64,000 bases of DNA, taken from Cordilura impudica. Taxonomy: Eukaryota; Arthropoda; Insecta; Diptera; Scathophagidae. The position numbers and the translations under genes are program-made. The stretch is from contig OY821519.1 of assembly GCA_963682025.1 (NCBI GenBank), positions 157,617,178 to 157,681,177 on the forward strand, given 5' to 3'. Within the stretch, counting starts at the first letter, position 1. The number at the start of each line of letters is the position of its first letter. Positions 23,726-34,671 of the stretch are shown here, piece by piece. The notes beneath the pieces were generated by a model. That model saw nothing but the letters and a program-made list of their open reading frames with translations. It was not told the origin of the DNA and did not search any database.

Positions 23726-25096
23726 TAAATAAATAAAAAAAATAAAAATACAAAATTGCTTCTTTTGCAAATATAACTAAATTAAAATTTAAAATTTCCA
23801 TTGGAAATTAAAGAAATATCAGTTCTAAATATTGGAATTTTGTACAACAATGAAGGTTTTCTAAAATCAGATTTAATAATTGGATTATTTTAAAATATTA
23901 AAAGAGAAGAGTAAACAGTTCTTCTTTCATCTCAAAATTAGAAATAACAAAATGTTATTTTAAATTTACGGCATATTGGGTTTTCCGCTTGGCATCCCTA
24001 ATTTGAACTAGTATTCATAATGACTTTATGCTGCCTACACACGAGGCAACCGGTTGAAGCAATGGTTGTAGCAACAATGATATACACGTAGCAACGGTTG
24101 CCTCAATTAGCCAGAAATATCAAAAAGTTTTGATATTTTTCGTTGGTTGAGGCAACCGTTGCTACGTGTGTATCACTGTTGCTACAACCATTGCTTCAAC
24201 CGGTTGCCTCGTGTGTAGCTAGCATTACAGTTTGACTTGATAGCATAAACAGTAAACAACAATTTCATTCAGTCTTATGAAAGCTTTTGAACAAAGCAGG
24301 TCTATGTCGCATTGCCTTTTGAAATTCATATATATTTTTTTTTAATAGGTACACAGAGAATATTTGTTTAAAAGAAACCAAAAATGTTGAGAAAATTTCG
24401 AAGACTTGATAAACTATAAATTAAATATTTTCTATAAATTACATACGTCGCCTCCATTTGACAATATTATAGCTGTCTTTTATGCATTTTTTTTTATATT
24501 AAAAAATATCCAGCTACTGCATGCTGGTAAGTTTTTAGTTTTTGGTAACATACCACTTATTAACATTTGAAATTTCTTATCTTTTTAAGTTTTGCTATTT
24601 TGCTATTTTGTGTTTTTTTTTTGTTTTTTAAAGAAATGAATTACTTATTATTACTTATTTGATTTAACAAACTTCAAACTTATGGATAAAAGAGATTAAA
24701 TGTTCTTCACATTTTGTTTTACATATTCAAAATGTAAGATTTAAAATTTTAAAACAACAAAATATATTTAAAATTTTACCATATTCTTCGTGAACTCAAC
24801 TATTTTCCCTTTTATGCATTCATATAAACATTCATACAAAATCTACACAAACCCATTCAATATCGGCATTGTGTTACGTCCATGGATTTCGATCAGTGTA
24901 GTACAACAACACATGCTCATAAACACTATTACTAACTCAATTCTCTCGATGGCCACCACTGCATTAAGTGTATAGAATATTTAAGTTTTTTTTCTTCGCT
25001 TCTACGTATTTGAAAAGCAATCAAACCGAAAAGTCTGACAATGATTCCCCAGAATTCAGTTTACATATAATTATTTTTTTAACATAATATAGTTTA
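23726..25096. other. LINE tail remainder, then gene-free sequence with one hairpin MITE
   Basis: The first 25 bases continue the (TAAA)n tail split by the BEL element. Apart from the foldback at 24029-24224, I see no gene; the rest is AT-rich. Confidence 0.45.
24029..24224. mobile_element. Palindromic (hairpin) MITE, 196 bp
   Basis: The two arms of about 90 bp are almost perfect reverse complements: TGCTGCCTACACACGAGGCA at the left, and the complement of TGCTAGCTACACACGAGGCA at the right. TTA flanks both sides (24026-24028 and 24225-24227). The loop contains a second small palindrome around AAAACTTTTTG-like sequence. The foldback has no coding capacity. A transcript through it would form a long hairpin. 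Confidence 0.8.
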
Positions 25097-25677
25097 TCCC
25101 CCTATCACACAACACACTGCAAGTTCGAAAAACTCAATACACTCACATTTTTTTACTAATACACCCACATTTTTCGTAGTGGTCACACTGATGTCAACAA
25201 ATTTTTCTTGCGAGTACTCGCTGCCACAAAATAAGACTAATGTTAGCCTGCTATAAATTTAATGCAAATTTACTGGGTTCTGCAAAATTGTAATTAAAGT
25301 TTTAAATGTTAAATGTATTATTATGATTTATTTCTTGAAATGCGCATATAAAAACGCAAGCTTGCTAATTATAGAGCATAAGTATTATTAACTATTATTA
25401 AAATAATGCTAATAATAAATGTAAACATTTTCCTTCAAACATGTGCCTATGTAATTTTTTTCAATTAAATTAAATATTCTTCCTTTATTTACATATTTTA
25501 ACAAATTTTGATATTTACATATGAGATCTTATCTTAACATAGATATTGCAACAAATAATATATAGGATCTAAAGACATTAAATAGTTTTTATTTTATTTT
25601 TTAATGATTTTTAAAGGAAAATGGGAGGGAAAAAACCTTTATATGATTTAATAAATTCAAATACTATCTGAAAATAT

Positions 25678-25729
25678 TTATATGCTTATAGAAGGTTTAT
25701 TAGAAATAATAGACCTCTATAAGCATATA
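25678..25729 (-). other. Stem-loop in Jockey 3' UTR
   Basis: The arms TTATATGCTTATAGA-AGGT (25678-25696) and ACCTCTATAAGCATATAA (25712-25729) pair over about 18 bp with one bulge, about 30-80 bp downstream of the ORF2 stop. It might be recognised by the element's own reverse transcriptase; this is inference. Confidence 0.6.
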
Positions 25730-25758
25730 ATTTTCAATTTGGTGATTTCTTTTTAATA

Positions 25759-28428
25759 TTACGTTACTTCTCTACATTCTCTTATCAGTGGGTAAGAGGA
25801 ATTTTCAATTTTGGCAAAATAATTGTTGTTAATCCTTGTTATGAAATCGATAATTTTTTCATAACCTGTTTCTTCATGAAGAAGATTTGTAGGATACCTC
25901 CAGGGCTTTTTATTTATCATTTTAAGACATTTGTTTTGTATAATTTGTAAGCGTTTTAGGTGGCAGTTGGCAGCGTCACTCCAAATAGGACACGCGTATG
26001 TTAATATCGGCCTTATAACACTTTTGAAGAGTAGATTTTTGTTTTTGGGGTTTAGAAATGACCTTCTATTTAGTAGTGGCCATAATGCTTTAAATGATTT
26101 TATAGCTTTTTGGCACGTAGCCATAATATGTTGTTTAAATGTAAGCTTTTTGTCCAAGACAACTCCGAGATATTTGACCTTGTTAAGTACATTTATGGTA
26201 TTATTTCCAATAAAAAGATGACGTCTTGGCAGTCTTTTGGGAGATTTGTTGAATGGAAAAATTATTGCTTGGGTCTTGTTTGGATTAATTTTGATTTTCC
26301 ATTTGTGAAAATATTTACTGCAATTTACAAGTCCCTTTTCCATTTTCTTCAGGAGTGCGCTTGTAAGTTTGTTTGAAGAAATTAACGCAGTATCATCTGC
26401 GTAATAAGCAATTTTCATATATTTCGGGACTTTAAAATCGGATGTATATATCGAGTAAAGCAATGGCGACAAGACAGATCCTTGAGGTAACCCTGTGGTA
26501 ATGGTTTTTGGAGATGATGTTTCATTATTAATCGCAACTTTAAAGTTTCTGCCATGAATGAAATCTGAAATAAGTTTGCATAAATATTTTGGTATATTTG
26601 CATCAAGAAGTTTAAATAAGAGGCCATTATGCCAAACGGTGTCAAACGCTTTTTCAATATCTAACAATATTAGACCCGTTGAACGTTTATTGTTTTTATT
26701 TGTGGTTATTTGATTTTTAATTCTGTTTATTTGGTGCGTAGTGCTATGCCCTTTTTTAAATCCAAATTGTTCTTTGGCAACAATAGAATTGGTCGTTACA
26801 AATTCACTAAGACGAGAATGTAGTATTTTTTCAAATATTTTACCTAAGTTACTTAATAGACTAATAGGTCTGTAGCTGTTTGGGTTATTTTTTGGCTTAC
26901 TAGGTTTGTATATGGCTATAACCTTAGCATTTTTGAAATGGTTTGGGAAATAGTTGAGTTTGATGCAGCTGTTAAATATTATAACCAGTAATTTTAGAGC
27001 TTTGAGTGGTAGTTTCTTTAAGAGCAGGTTGGGAACATTGTCAAAACCAGGAGATTTTGAGGGTTTTATTGATGAGACAATATTCATTACTTCTTCAAGA
27101 GATGTATAACTTGCAGATTCAGAACTGGGATTTTCCTTCTTAAAATTATTTACTGTTGTATTTATTAGTGTATCTGCCGAGTGGTTATAGTTCGAAGTGA
27201 GGTTATTTGCTTGGACAAATGTATTTGCCAGGACTTCAGCCTTGTCCTTATCAGATGTTATTTTTTTATTTCCAACTTTAAAGTGAGCGATTTGATTTTT
27301 TCCTTTTCCTCGCAAGTTCCTGCTTATTTTCCAAAATGATTTATCACCTGGTTTTAAATTGGATAATAATTGAGACCATTTCTTATTGCGCTCCGAATTA
27401 ATACTTTTATCAATCATGTTACTTAGAAACTTAGTACATTGATTATAAAAAGTTTGCTCGGCTATATTTGAAGATCGTTGGCTTTTTCTTTTAAAGCTTC
27501 TTCTTAGTTTAATATATTTTACAGTACTTTCTGGTAATGTGTAATTATTTTGTTGAGTTATTTTAGGTGTGGACACATCCCTTGCTTCGAAAACTACATT
27601 TATAAATTTTTGGATTTCCTGATCAATAACTACCTTGGTATTGTATATATCCGAATATAACGTGATTTTATTGTCTAAAAAATTCATAAAAATGTTCCAG
27701 TTGGTTGCACTGTAATCATAATAATTGAGGTCAACCTGCAAGGCCGTTGATCTTTTAAGTGTACATATAATAGGGCGATGGTCTGATGGTATTTCGTAAT
27801 CCATTGTTTTTACGTCTATATCTAAAGCTGAATTGCTTAAAATAATATCGACTGTGGATGCTTCGCGATTGTGTTGATGGGGGAATAGGGTTGGTCTATT
27901 AGGGTAGTGAATGAAAAAATTGCTCGATTGCTGTAGGTTGTTGAGTGCAATTCCTGCAGTATTATTTGAACGGCAATTCCAAGAACAATGTTTGGCATTT
28001 AGGTCACCAAAAACTATATATTCTTTGGTGGAAGGTGTTAGGTTCAAGATATCAGCACAGAAGTTATGAGTATATCTTGGTGAATATAACGAAGATACAA
28101 CAATAGGTCTATTATTTATAATAACTTCAATTGAGATGTTTTCGATTGATGATGTGTTTGATATAAAGAGGTTTTTATGAGCGACAGATTTATGAATTAA
28201 CAGAGCTACTCCTCCTCCTCTTGCATCTGTTCTGTCACTTCTATATAAATAATAATTTTTAAAATAGGGTCTATGATTTTCTGAAAAAAATGTTTCATTC
28301 AAAGACGCTATTTTAATATTTTCTCGTTCAATTAGTATCTCAAATTGTTTTAATTTAGAAAAGTTTGAAATGCCATTAGCATTCAAGTGAAGCATTTTGA
28401 ATTCGTTTAAATTATTAGTATAATCCAT
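25759..28428 (-). CDS. Jockey ORF2: endonuclease and reverse transcriptase, 889 residues
   Basis: The N-terminal third is an exonuclease-endonuclease-phosphatase type nuclease (LHLNANGI; SLNETF; VFGDLNAKH; the catalytic SDHRP near residue 216) that nicks the target. The RT domain follows, with YRPISLL, GFKKGHSTTHQ, LDIEKAFDTVWH, GLPQGSVLSP and catalytic YADD (about 26395-26406). The protein ends in the usual cysteine-poor Jockey C-terminus with no RNase H. There is no internal stop. Its ATG overlaps the end of ORF1 by 14 bp (28415-28428), suggesting translation by reinitiation or leaky coupling. Length and order fit the clade. Confidence 0.94.
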   Translation of the reverse strand: MDYTNNLNEFKMLHLNANGISNFSKLKQFEILIERENIKIASLNETFFSENHRPYFKNYYLYRSDRTDARGGGVALLIHKSVAHKNLFISNTSSIENISIEVIINNRPIVVSSLYSPRYTHNFCADILNLTPSTKEYIVFGDLNAKHCSWNCRSNNTAGIALNNLQQSSNFFIHYPNRPTLFPHQHNREASTVDIILSNSALDIDVKTMDYEIPSDHRPIICTLKRSTALQVDLNYYDYSATNWNIFMNFLDNKITLYSDIYNTKVVIDQEIQKFINVVFEARDVSTPKITQQNNYTLPESTVKYIKLRRSFKRKSQRSSNIAEQTFYNQCTKFLSNMIDKSINSERNKKWSQLLSNLKPGDKSFWKISRNLRGKGKNQIAHFKVGNKKITSDKDKAEVLANTFVQANNLTSNYNHSADTLINTTVNNFKKENPSSESASYTSLEEVMNIVSSIKPSKSPGFDNVPNLLLKKLPLKALKLLVIIFNSCIKLNYFPNHFKNAKVIAIYKPSKPKNNPNSYRPISLLSNLGKIFEKILHSRLSEFVTTNSIVAKEQFGFKKGHSTTHQINRIKNQITTNKNNKRSTGLILLDIEKAFDTVWHNGLLFKLLDANIPKYLCKLISDFIHGRNFKVAINNETSSPKTITTGLPQGSVLSPLLYSIYTSDFKVPKYMKIAYYADDTALISSNKLTSALLKKMEKGLVNCSKYFHKWKIKINPNKTQAIIFPFNKSPKRLPRRHLFIGNNTINVLNKVKYLGVVLDKKLTFKQHIMATCQKAIKSFKALWPLLNRRSFLNPKNKNLLFKSVIRPILTYACPIWSDAANCHLKRLQIIQNKCLKMINKKPWRYPTNLLHEETGYEKIIDFITRINNNYFAKIENSSYPLIRECREVT

Positions 28429-29581
28429 GGGCGTATTTTACCATTGACATTACAACTTTGATTTGTTGTACTTTTGAAGTGCACCTATGCAAATCATCCA
28501 TAGCTGTAGTGAAAATATCAAAAAGCTCATCAATGCTAAATAAATCGTTGTTTGTTTTCAGCTGGTTAGCATATGTAGCTTTGCTGTTATTATTGATGTT
28601 ATTGTTACAATTTGTGTTGTTGTTTCTTAAATTAGGGAAATCTCCCACATTAAATTGAAATGAGTTATTTTGTTGTTGTCTGCTTTTATTCGGACTTTTA
28701 GAAGTAACTCTTGTTCTAGTTTCCAAATAGAGAGAACGTAACGGACAGTTGATATCGTTTGCAGAGTGATCAGTTCTCTCTTTTCCTTGTTTTTTGCAAT
28801 TAAAGCATGTAAAAACAGCTGGTCTTTTTTCGTTTGTGTTAAACGGACACACACTTGTATGATGTTGTTCTGCACATATCATACAGGCAGCACTACGATG
28901 ACAATGTTCACCGCCATGGCCATACATTAAGCAGTTCCAGCATTGAGTTGGTTTATTTCTGGATTTAGATTTGTATTTTTTCCAGGAAATTATTATATTT
29001 GAAATTGTTCTTACGTTTCTTAAGGCAGTTGGGTTAAAATTTTTACGTACAAATTGAACTTTGTAAACTGCATTGTTGTTCGAACTGAATTTGGTGACTA
29101 TTTCAGCTACGGAAGAAGGGGACAGGTTGTAGTTTTTTAGCTCTGCGGTGATGTCCTCAGTTTTTATGCGGGGTAAACCGTGTAAAAAAGTGGTGTATAA
29201 CCTATTATCTTTGGAGCCATAAGAGTGAAACTCCAACTTACTCTCTTTAAGAATTTGCTTGTAGCATTCGAACATTTCTTTACTTGGAGCAAAAACTTTA
29301 GTACCAATTGAAGTACGTTTGAAAATACAATCTTTACCAAGTAGTTTTTGTATTTCTGTAAATGAGGCGTTAGCTTCAACAACAATAGGTGGAGGTTTGT
29401 GTTGTTTAACCTCGTTAATATTTGATACAGGAGTGACGTCCATATCATTAAGGCCAGCAAGCAGGCTAAATCTGTTGCTTGAAGTTGACGCGATGTTCGG
29501 GTTAAAACCCGGAGGAAGTTTTGTCATCTTCTTGTTGGCAAGGAGCTTTCTTTTTGATGAAGATTTGGCCCCTCGGGCCAT
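28415..29581 (-). CDS. Jockey ORF1: Gag-like RNA-binding protein, 388 residues
   Basis: The ATG at 29581 opens a basic N-terminus (MARGAKSSSKRK). A central region follows, then three cysteine-histidine knuckles (CWNCLMYGHGGEHC, CMICAEQHHTSVC, CFNCKKQGKER...C) and an asparagine/glutamine-rich tail. Three knuckles are typical of Jockey ORF1, which binds element RNA. A partial second copy of the gene lies at 33517-34303 and confirms the start codon. Confidence 0.92.
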   Translation of the reverse strand: MARGAKSSSKRKLLANKKMTKLPPGFNPNIASTSSNRFSLLAGLNDMDVTPVSNINEVKQHKPPPIVVEANASFTEIQKLLGKDCIFKRTSIGTKVFAPSKEMFECYKQILKESKLEFHSYGSKDNRLYTTFLHGLPRIKTEDITAELKNYNLSPSSVAEIVTKFSSNNNAVYKVQFVRKNFNPTALRNVRTISNIIISWKKYKSKSRNKPTQCWNCLMYGHGGEHCHRSAACMICAEQHHTSVCPFNTNEKRPAVFTCFNCKKQGKERTDHSANDINCPLRSLYLETRTRVTSKSPNKSRQQQNNSFQFNVGDFPNLRNNNTNCNNNINNNSKATYANQLKTNNDLFSIDELFDIFTTAMDDLHRCTSKVQQIKVVMSMVKYAHGLY

Positions 29582-31445
29582 CGCTAGATTCTTTATTCCT
29601 GTTTTAAGCTGAATTGACTACCACGTGAGTTCAAATGAGATCAAGAATAGGCAATTGCAAAAACAAAAATATACACTTGTTATTAATTTTAAATAGTTGT
29701 ACTCTATGCGCTTTAATTATTTACACGACCGTTCGTAAAGAGAATTAGATTCGAACTGATGTGCCTATGTAATAAACTCGGTAACTCTATTAAAAAAAAG
29801 AGAGAGTAGTAAACAAATTTGTTGATAATACGTACACAACGATTTTACATTTGCAGTGTAATGTGAGATAGCATTGTTAACACTACTATGCCACTTGTGA
29901 TTTTCATTCTTTCAAAAGTTGGCAACACTAATTTTGTTAATATTGCATGTTCTTTCCCTACAAGAACAGTGACGGTCATTTGACCGGTGATATGACCGGC
30001 ACTACTGACTGAAGTGTCGGTCATCGCGTAGAACAAAGTTTCTATCATTTTATTAAGGCAAATATGCCAAAACTGACCGAAACTTTTGTGTACATGTGAT
30101 TTTGCATCTTACTCTAACCTATGAAAGTATGTAAACCATATAATATATATCTGAACTGCTCACTCTACCGCTGTTTAGTAGTCAACGATGATAGATATAT
30201 CCATCATCGCTGACCGGTCATACTTGATGGCTATATACATCATCATTGACCGGTCACGCTTGATTATAATGAAACACGACTTATTATTTTTTATTTATAT
30301 TTATTTATTGTATTAAAAATCAAAAATTCAAAAATAGAAATAAACATTAATATATTAAAAACACAACAATATCACCAATTCCGAAACGTGTCGATAACTT
30401 TGAGACAATGTTTGCTGACTTTTCACTCGAACCATCCCTCAAAGCGGTTCGTAACTTAGCACTGAATAAATTGACTAAACGCAATAGAAATTTCCGGTAA
30501 TGGGCCTTAGTGCAATCAGTAGGTTCTTAAAGAAAACAATATATTATAACACATATATATCAACAATTTATATTAAAGCTCACCTTTTGTGTGTTGTGAA
30601 TTAACAATTTCGGCCAAAACTGATACACTCCATTTGGAAAATTGTTTGTACAGAACGGTGTGTGAGATATTGTGATAATACCTCCATAAATCAATTTGTT
30701 CAATATTTTTAGATCTTTATTCTTTTGAAAACTAATTTCATTATGGACGAATTTACGGATACTGCACATTCCTTAATATTCATATTATCAACATTATATT
30801 CCACACTATATTCCAGAATGGCATAAATTAAAACATTCGAGCCAAATATTAAAAAAAACATATCCATGTTATGGCAACAGACTGAAAGATAGATATAAGG
30901 ATTAATGTAAAATTCTGCAAGGAAGATTTACTTTGTTTCTAGCTAGAATTTTTTATAATATGTCAGTACATTACCTTAATAAGTTCATTTGGTGATTGCG
31001 CATCTATTAACAATATATTTATGCGATTCCTAAGAGGTATAAAAGTTCTAGATTGAAAGTTTGTGAAGATTCTACACAATATCTTAAGTTAACGATCCAA
31101 CAGGAATAGGCCACAAGCGAGCAAAAAATATATTGTGGAAGGGTATAATGGAGGGACGTGCCACCACAATTGAGAATTGCACTAACGAATCCACTGACAT
31201 ATTTTGAAGAATCCTAAAGAAACAACAAAAATTAACTTGAACTTTTTAATTTAATTTTAATTTAATTAATTACTTACCTTTCCTAAACCTTAACAACAGC
31301 AACAATGACAGTCATATGTTTTTAAATAGAAAAAACTGCAAATGTGTTAGTACAAAAATTGTTTATGTGTTAGTTTCAGTCATTCATTTCTTGTAGGGTT
31401 GGTTATACTTAAGTCTCATTTACCATTTCTGAATACCTATGAGGC

Positions 31446-31505
31446 ATATGAGGCCATTTACACCATCACACTCAAGTCTTATGAAAACAGCTGTTTAGAA
31501 TAACA
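31446..31505 (-). mobile_element. Fragment of MITE family F
   Basis: The words AGGCCATTTACACCATCACA, CTTATGAAAACAGCTGTTTA and GAATAACAAG are the reverse complement of 54607-54668. Only one end is present and no partner repeat was found. Confidence 0.65.
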
Positions 31506-31511
31506 AGGAAA

Positions 31512-31650
31512 TGCGGCATCTTCCAGCAGTACTACGACTCAGGCGTCTTCCAGCAGTACTACGACTCTATCATCCAGTACATCGGCATCCAGTACAATTT
31601 CGAAATATTCTAAGTTCTTTTTCACACTATATACAAAAACCTATTAAATA
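31512..31650 (+). repeat. Two-unit tandem repeat, serine/threonine-coding in one frame
   Basis: The unit TCTTCCAGCAGTACTACGAC occurs twice (about 31518 and 31547), followed by a degenerate third stretch. One frame reads as runs of Ser and Thr and then stops. There is no start codon or domain. It may be a relic of a mucin-like exon or chance. Confidence 0.35.
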
Positions 31651-32244
31651 TTTAAATTATTAAGAGTAGAATCTTTAGAATATCTAATCAAATAGCAGAA
31701 CGTATCAATATTTAAAAGTTTTAAGTTAAAACATATTCAGTTTAAAGAAATTATGCATGTATATAAATAAAATAAATAAAAATGTAAGCGATTCTTGATC
31801 TCACTGAGGTGGCTACTTTAAAGTACGAAAAAGAATAAAACGTAACAAAAAAAATAAGAAATGTGAAAAAAGTCTTGAAAACAGAAATCGTGTCTTTTTG
31901 TTTATCCCTCTTGCTTCTCTACACCGTTCGCCTACAAACAAAAAGACGTCGAAAAACAACGTCGTCAAAAGTAGCCGAGTAAACACAGCCTTACAAACCT
32001 ATAACATACAGTAGAAGGTACATGAAATATCTGAGCATACAGTAGAAAGTGATTGACACTCAGTTCTTTTATCGTTTGCCTATATACAAACATATAAGGT
32101 TTTTTTTTTTAGCTATTTGTATGTATTTTGAACTTATAATTTATATGTTTATATTTGTGTTCGATTTCATATAATGATTAATTTTAACTGAATTCATAGT
32201 GATTGAATAATTACACGGGATTTGTCAATTTCAAGTATAAGTTT

Positions 32245-32790
32245 CCCTCCTATCTCACATCACACTGCAACTGTGAAATCTTTGAAATCTTTGTACGTAT
32301 TATCAACGAAAAATTGTTCGAATTAGTCGAATCCATCGCCATTAACTTTTGTGCTCACACATCTGACTGCAATCTCATTTTTAAAATGTGGTCGAAGCGT
32401 AAACTTGAAAAAATTTGTTTACTTCTCTCTCTTATTTTTTTAAAATAGAGCTACCGAGTATATTATACAGGCACATGTGTGAGGGAAAATGTTTACATTT
32501 ATTATTATTAGTTTTATTTTAATAATAGTTAATAATATTTATGGTCTTCAAGAAATAAATCATAATAATAGATTTAACAAGTTAAAACTTTAATTACAAT
32601 TTTGCAGAATCCAGTAAATTTGCATTATATTTATAACAGGGTAACATTAATCATCGTTAGTGGCAGCCACTACTCGCACGAAAAATTTGGTGTCATTAGT
32701 GTGACCACTGCGGAAAATGTGTGTGTATTAGTAAAACAAATGTGAGTGTATTGAGTTTTACGAACTTGCAGTGTGATGTGAGATAGGGGG
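32245..32790. mobile_element. MITE copy G2
   Basis: The ends CCCTCCTATCTCACATCACA (from 32245) and GTGATGTGAGATAGGGGG (to 32790) are inverted repeats of about 25 bp. The possible target duplication is TTT (32242-32244 and 32791-32793), less clear than in G1. The interior matches G1 in reverse complement. A short open frame inside (32203-32448) is not a gene. Confidence 0.75.
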
Positions 32791-32793
32791 TTT

Positions 32794-33339
32794 AACGAAC
32801 TCCTTGTTTTATTAATCGTTTACACGATTTTGCAAATAAAAACACAAGCGATCGGATTGGTTATCAATATGTGACCAACTTTTATTGTTTTAGTTCTTTT
32901 GTTTTTTCCTTCTTATAGTGCGTTTATAACTGAGGAAAATCTAGTAGATTTTAGTTGAAATCTATTTCAAAATCTATACCGTTTACATCTAACTTTTTTG
33001 AAATTTTGTGAGAATGATTAAAATAAAACATATAAACTAGAAATACCAAAAATAAACAAAACAATAGGAAAGTGGAAATATGGAAAATTCTAAGAAGGAA
33101 CAGATTTTATAATTATATTATACATCAAATATGAAAAAGCACAAACTAAAATAGAAATTTTGGGAAAAACATCAGCATTTTTTGAACAACAAAAACAAAT
33201 TCATTTTCCACAATTATTATTTAGGCGATTGGAATGGACACATGTCAGTATAAAAAGTTATAACTTTTCAATTACTAAATATTTTTTTATAGATTCGTAA
33301 TTTTTTTGTTAATCATTAATATTTTATTTCTTTTTTATT
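32794..33339. other. Gene-free AT-rich spacer
   Basis: No coding or repeat feature is identified between MITE G2 and the Jockey copy. Confidence 0.4.
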
Positions 33340-34303
33340 CAGTTCGAATCTAACTCTCTTTACGAACGGTTGTGTAAAAAATCAAAGCGCTTAGAGTACA
33401 ACTATTTAAAATTAAAAACAAGTGTTTATTTTTGTTTTTGCAATTGCCTATTCTTGATCTCATTTGAACTCACGTGGTAGACAATCCAGCTTTAAAACAG
33501 GAATAAAAATTTTGCGATGGCCCGAGGGGCCAAATCTTCATCAAAAAGAAAGCTTGTGAATAAGAAGATGACAAAACTTCCTCCGGGTTTTGTTAACCCG
33601 AACATGGCGTCAACTTCAAGCAACAGATTTAGCCTGCTTGCTGGCCTCAATGATATGGACGTAACTCCCGTATCAAATATTAACGATGTTAAGGAACACA
33701 AACCTCCACCCATTGTTGTAGAAGCTAACGCTTCATTTACAGAAATACAAAAGCTGCTTGGTAAGGATTGCATTTTCAAATTTACTTCAATTGGTACCAA
33801 AATTTTTGCTCCTAGTAAAAAAATGTACGAATGCTACAAGCAAATACTTAAAGAGAATAAGATGGAGTTTCATTCTTATGGCTCCAAAGAAAATAGGTTA
33901 TACACCACCTTTTTACACGGTTTACCCCGCATAAGCTCTGAGGAAATCTCCAAGGAGCAAAAAAACTACAACCTATCCCCCTCTTCCGTAACTGAAATAA
34001 CCACCAAATTCAGTTCAAACAATAATGCAGTTTATAAAGTTCAATTTGTTCGTAAAAATTTTAATCCAACTACTTTAAAAATGTACGAACAATTTCTAAT
34101 ATTATAATTTCTTGGAAAAAATATAAATCGAAATCCAAGAACAAACCAACTCAATGCTGGAACTGCTTGATGTATGGCCATGGCGGTGAACATTGCCATC
34201 GAAGTGCTGCATGTATGATATGTGCAGAACAACATCATACAAGTGTGTGTCCGTTTAACACAAATGAAAAAAGACCAGCTGTTTTTACATGCTTTAATTG
34301 CAG
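33340..34303 (+). pseudogene. Jockey copy 2: 5' UTR and first two thirds of ORF1
   Basis: The sequence starts CAGTTCGAATCTAAC like the full-length copy, so the 5' end is complete. ORF1 opens at 33517 with the same basic N-terminus. One base is missing from an A run near 34081, so the frame closes at 34107, while the knuckle region continues in another frame (CWNC at about 34155, CMICAEQHHTSVC at about 34213). Similarity stops after CTTTAATTGCA at about 34303. The 3' part is absent even beyond the LOA element, so this copy was truncated on the unusual (3') side. Confidence 0.85.
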
Positions 34304-34671
34304 TTATTATTTAATATTAATCACTTGTTGTCCCTCGCGTTGGCAGCTACCTTGACGTGGTGCGGGGGCTTGAGTTCACAATGATTCGAAGGGCTATGCT
34401 GATGGGATCTACATAGTAGTAGTATCCTGGCGGGGTCACCCTTGTCAGACAGGCTTTTGATGAGTGAAGGACTAAAAACTGCCACCCCCTAATCCAGGGT
34501 GTCATGCGTCACCGTGCCCATTGGATGAGTTTTGCAGTCAGGGGGTTACGTTAGACTGTATCTTAACGGCGCCTCTCCGAAACCAGGCCGAATCGGGGAG
34601 TAACTGTGGCCTTACCATGGTATGGGGCACTGCCATGGCGGACCATATGATTTCCCCTTTTAAAGAAACGG

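Larger units (their letters stand above)
25455..29758 (-). mobile_element. Full-length Jockey-clade LINE with intact ORFs
   Basis: A 14-bp target duplication, ATGTGCCTATGTAA, flanks the element (25441-25454 and 29759-29772). On the minus strand it starts CAGTTCGAATCTAA at 29758 and ends in a short A6 tail at 25455-25460. The same 5' start is seen in the second copy at 33340, which supports a full-length start. It has a 177-bp 5' UTR, two overlapping ORFs and about 300 bp of 3' UTR holding a long stem. Everything needed for self-copying is present by sequence. Confidence 0.92.
25097..29876. mobile_element. MITE copy G1, split by a Jockey element
   Basis: The left end TCCCCCTATCACACAACACA (25097) and right end GTGTAATGTGAGATAGCATTG (to 29876) are inverted. 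The flanks are TTA (25094-25096 and 29877-29879). The parts outside the Jockey insertion (25097-25454 and 29759-29876) align, in reverse complement, along most of the length of copy G2 at 32245-32790, with the Jockey exactly at the missing join. It is non-coding. Confidence 0.75.
29880..32244. other. Intergenic stretch with small repeats, no gene
   Basis: No supportable gene is present. The palindrome TGACCGGTCA and near variants cluster at about 29972-30255. A fragment of the MITE at 54350-54774 lies at about 31446-31505. A short serine/threonine-coding tandem repeat lies at 31512-31650. Confidence 0.45.
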
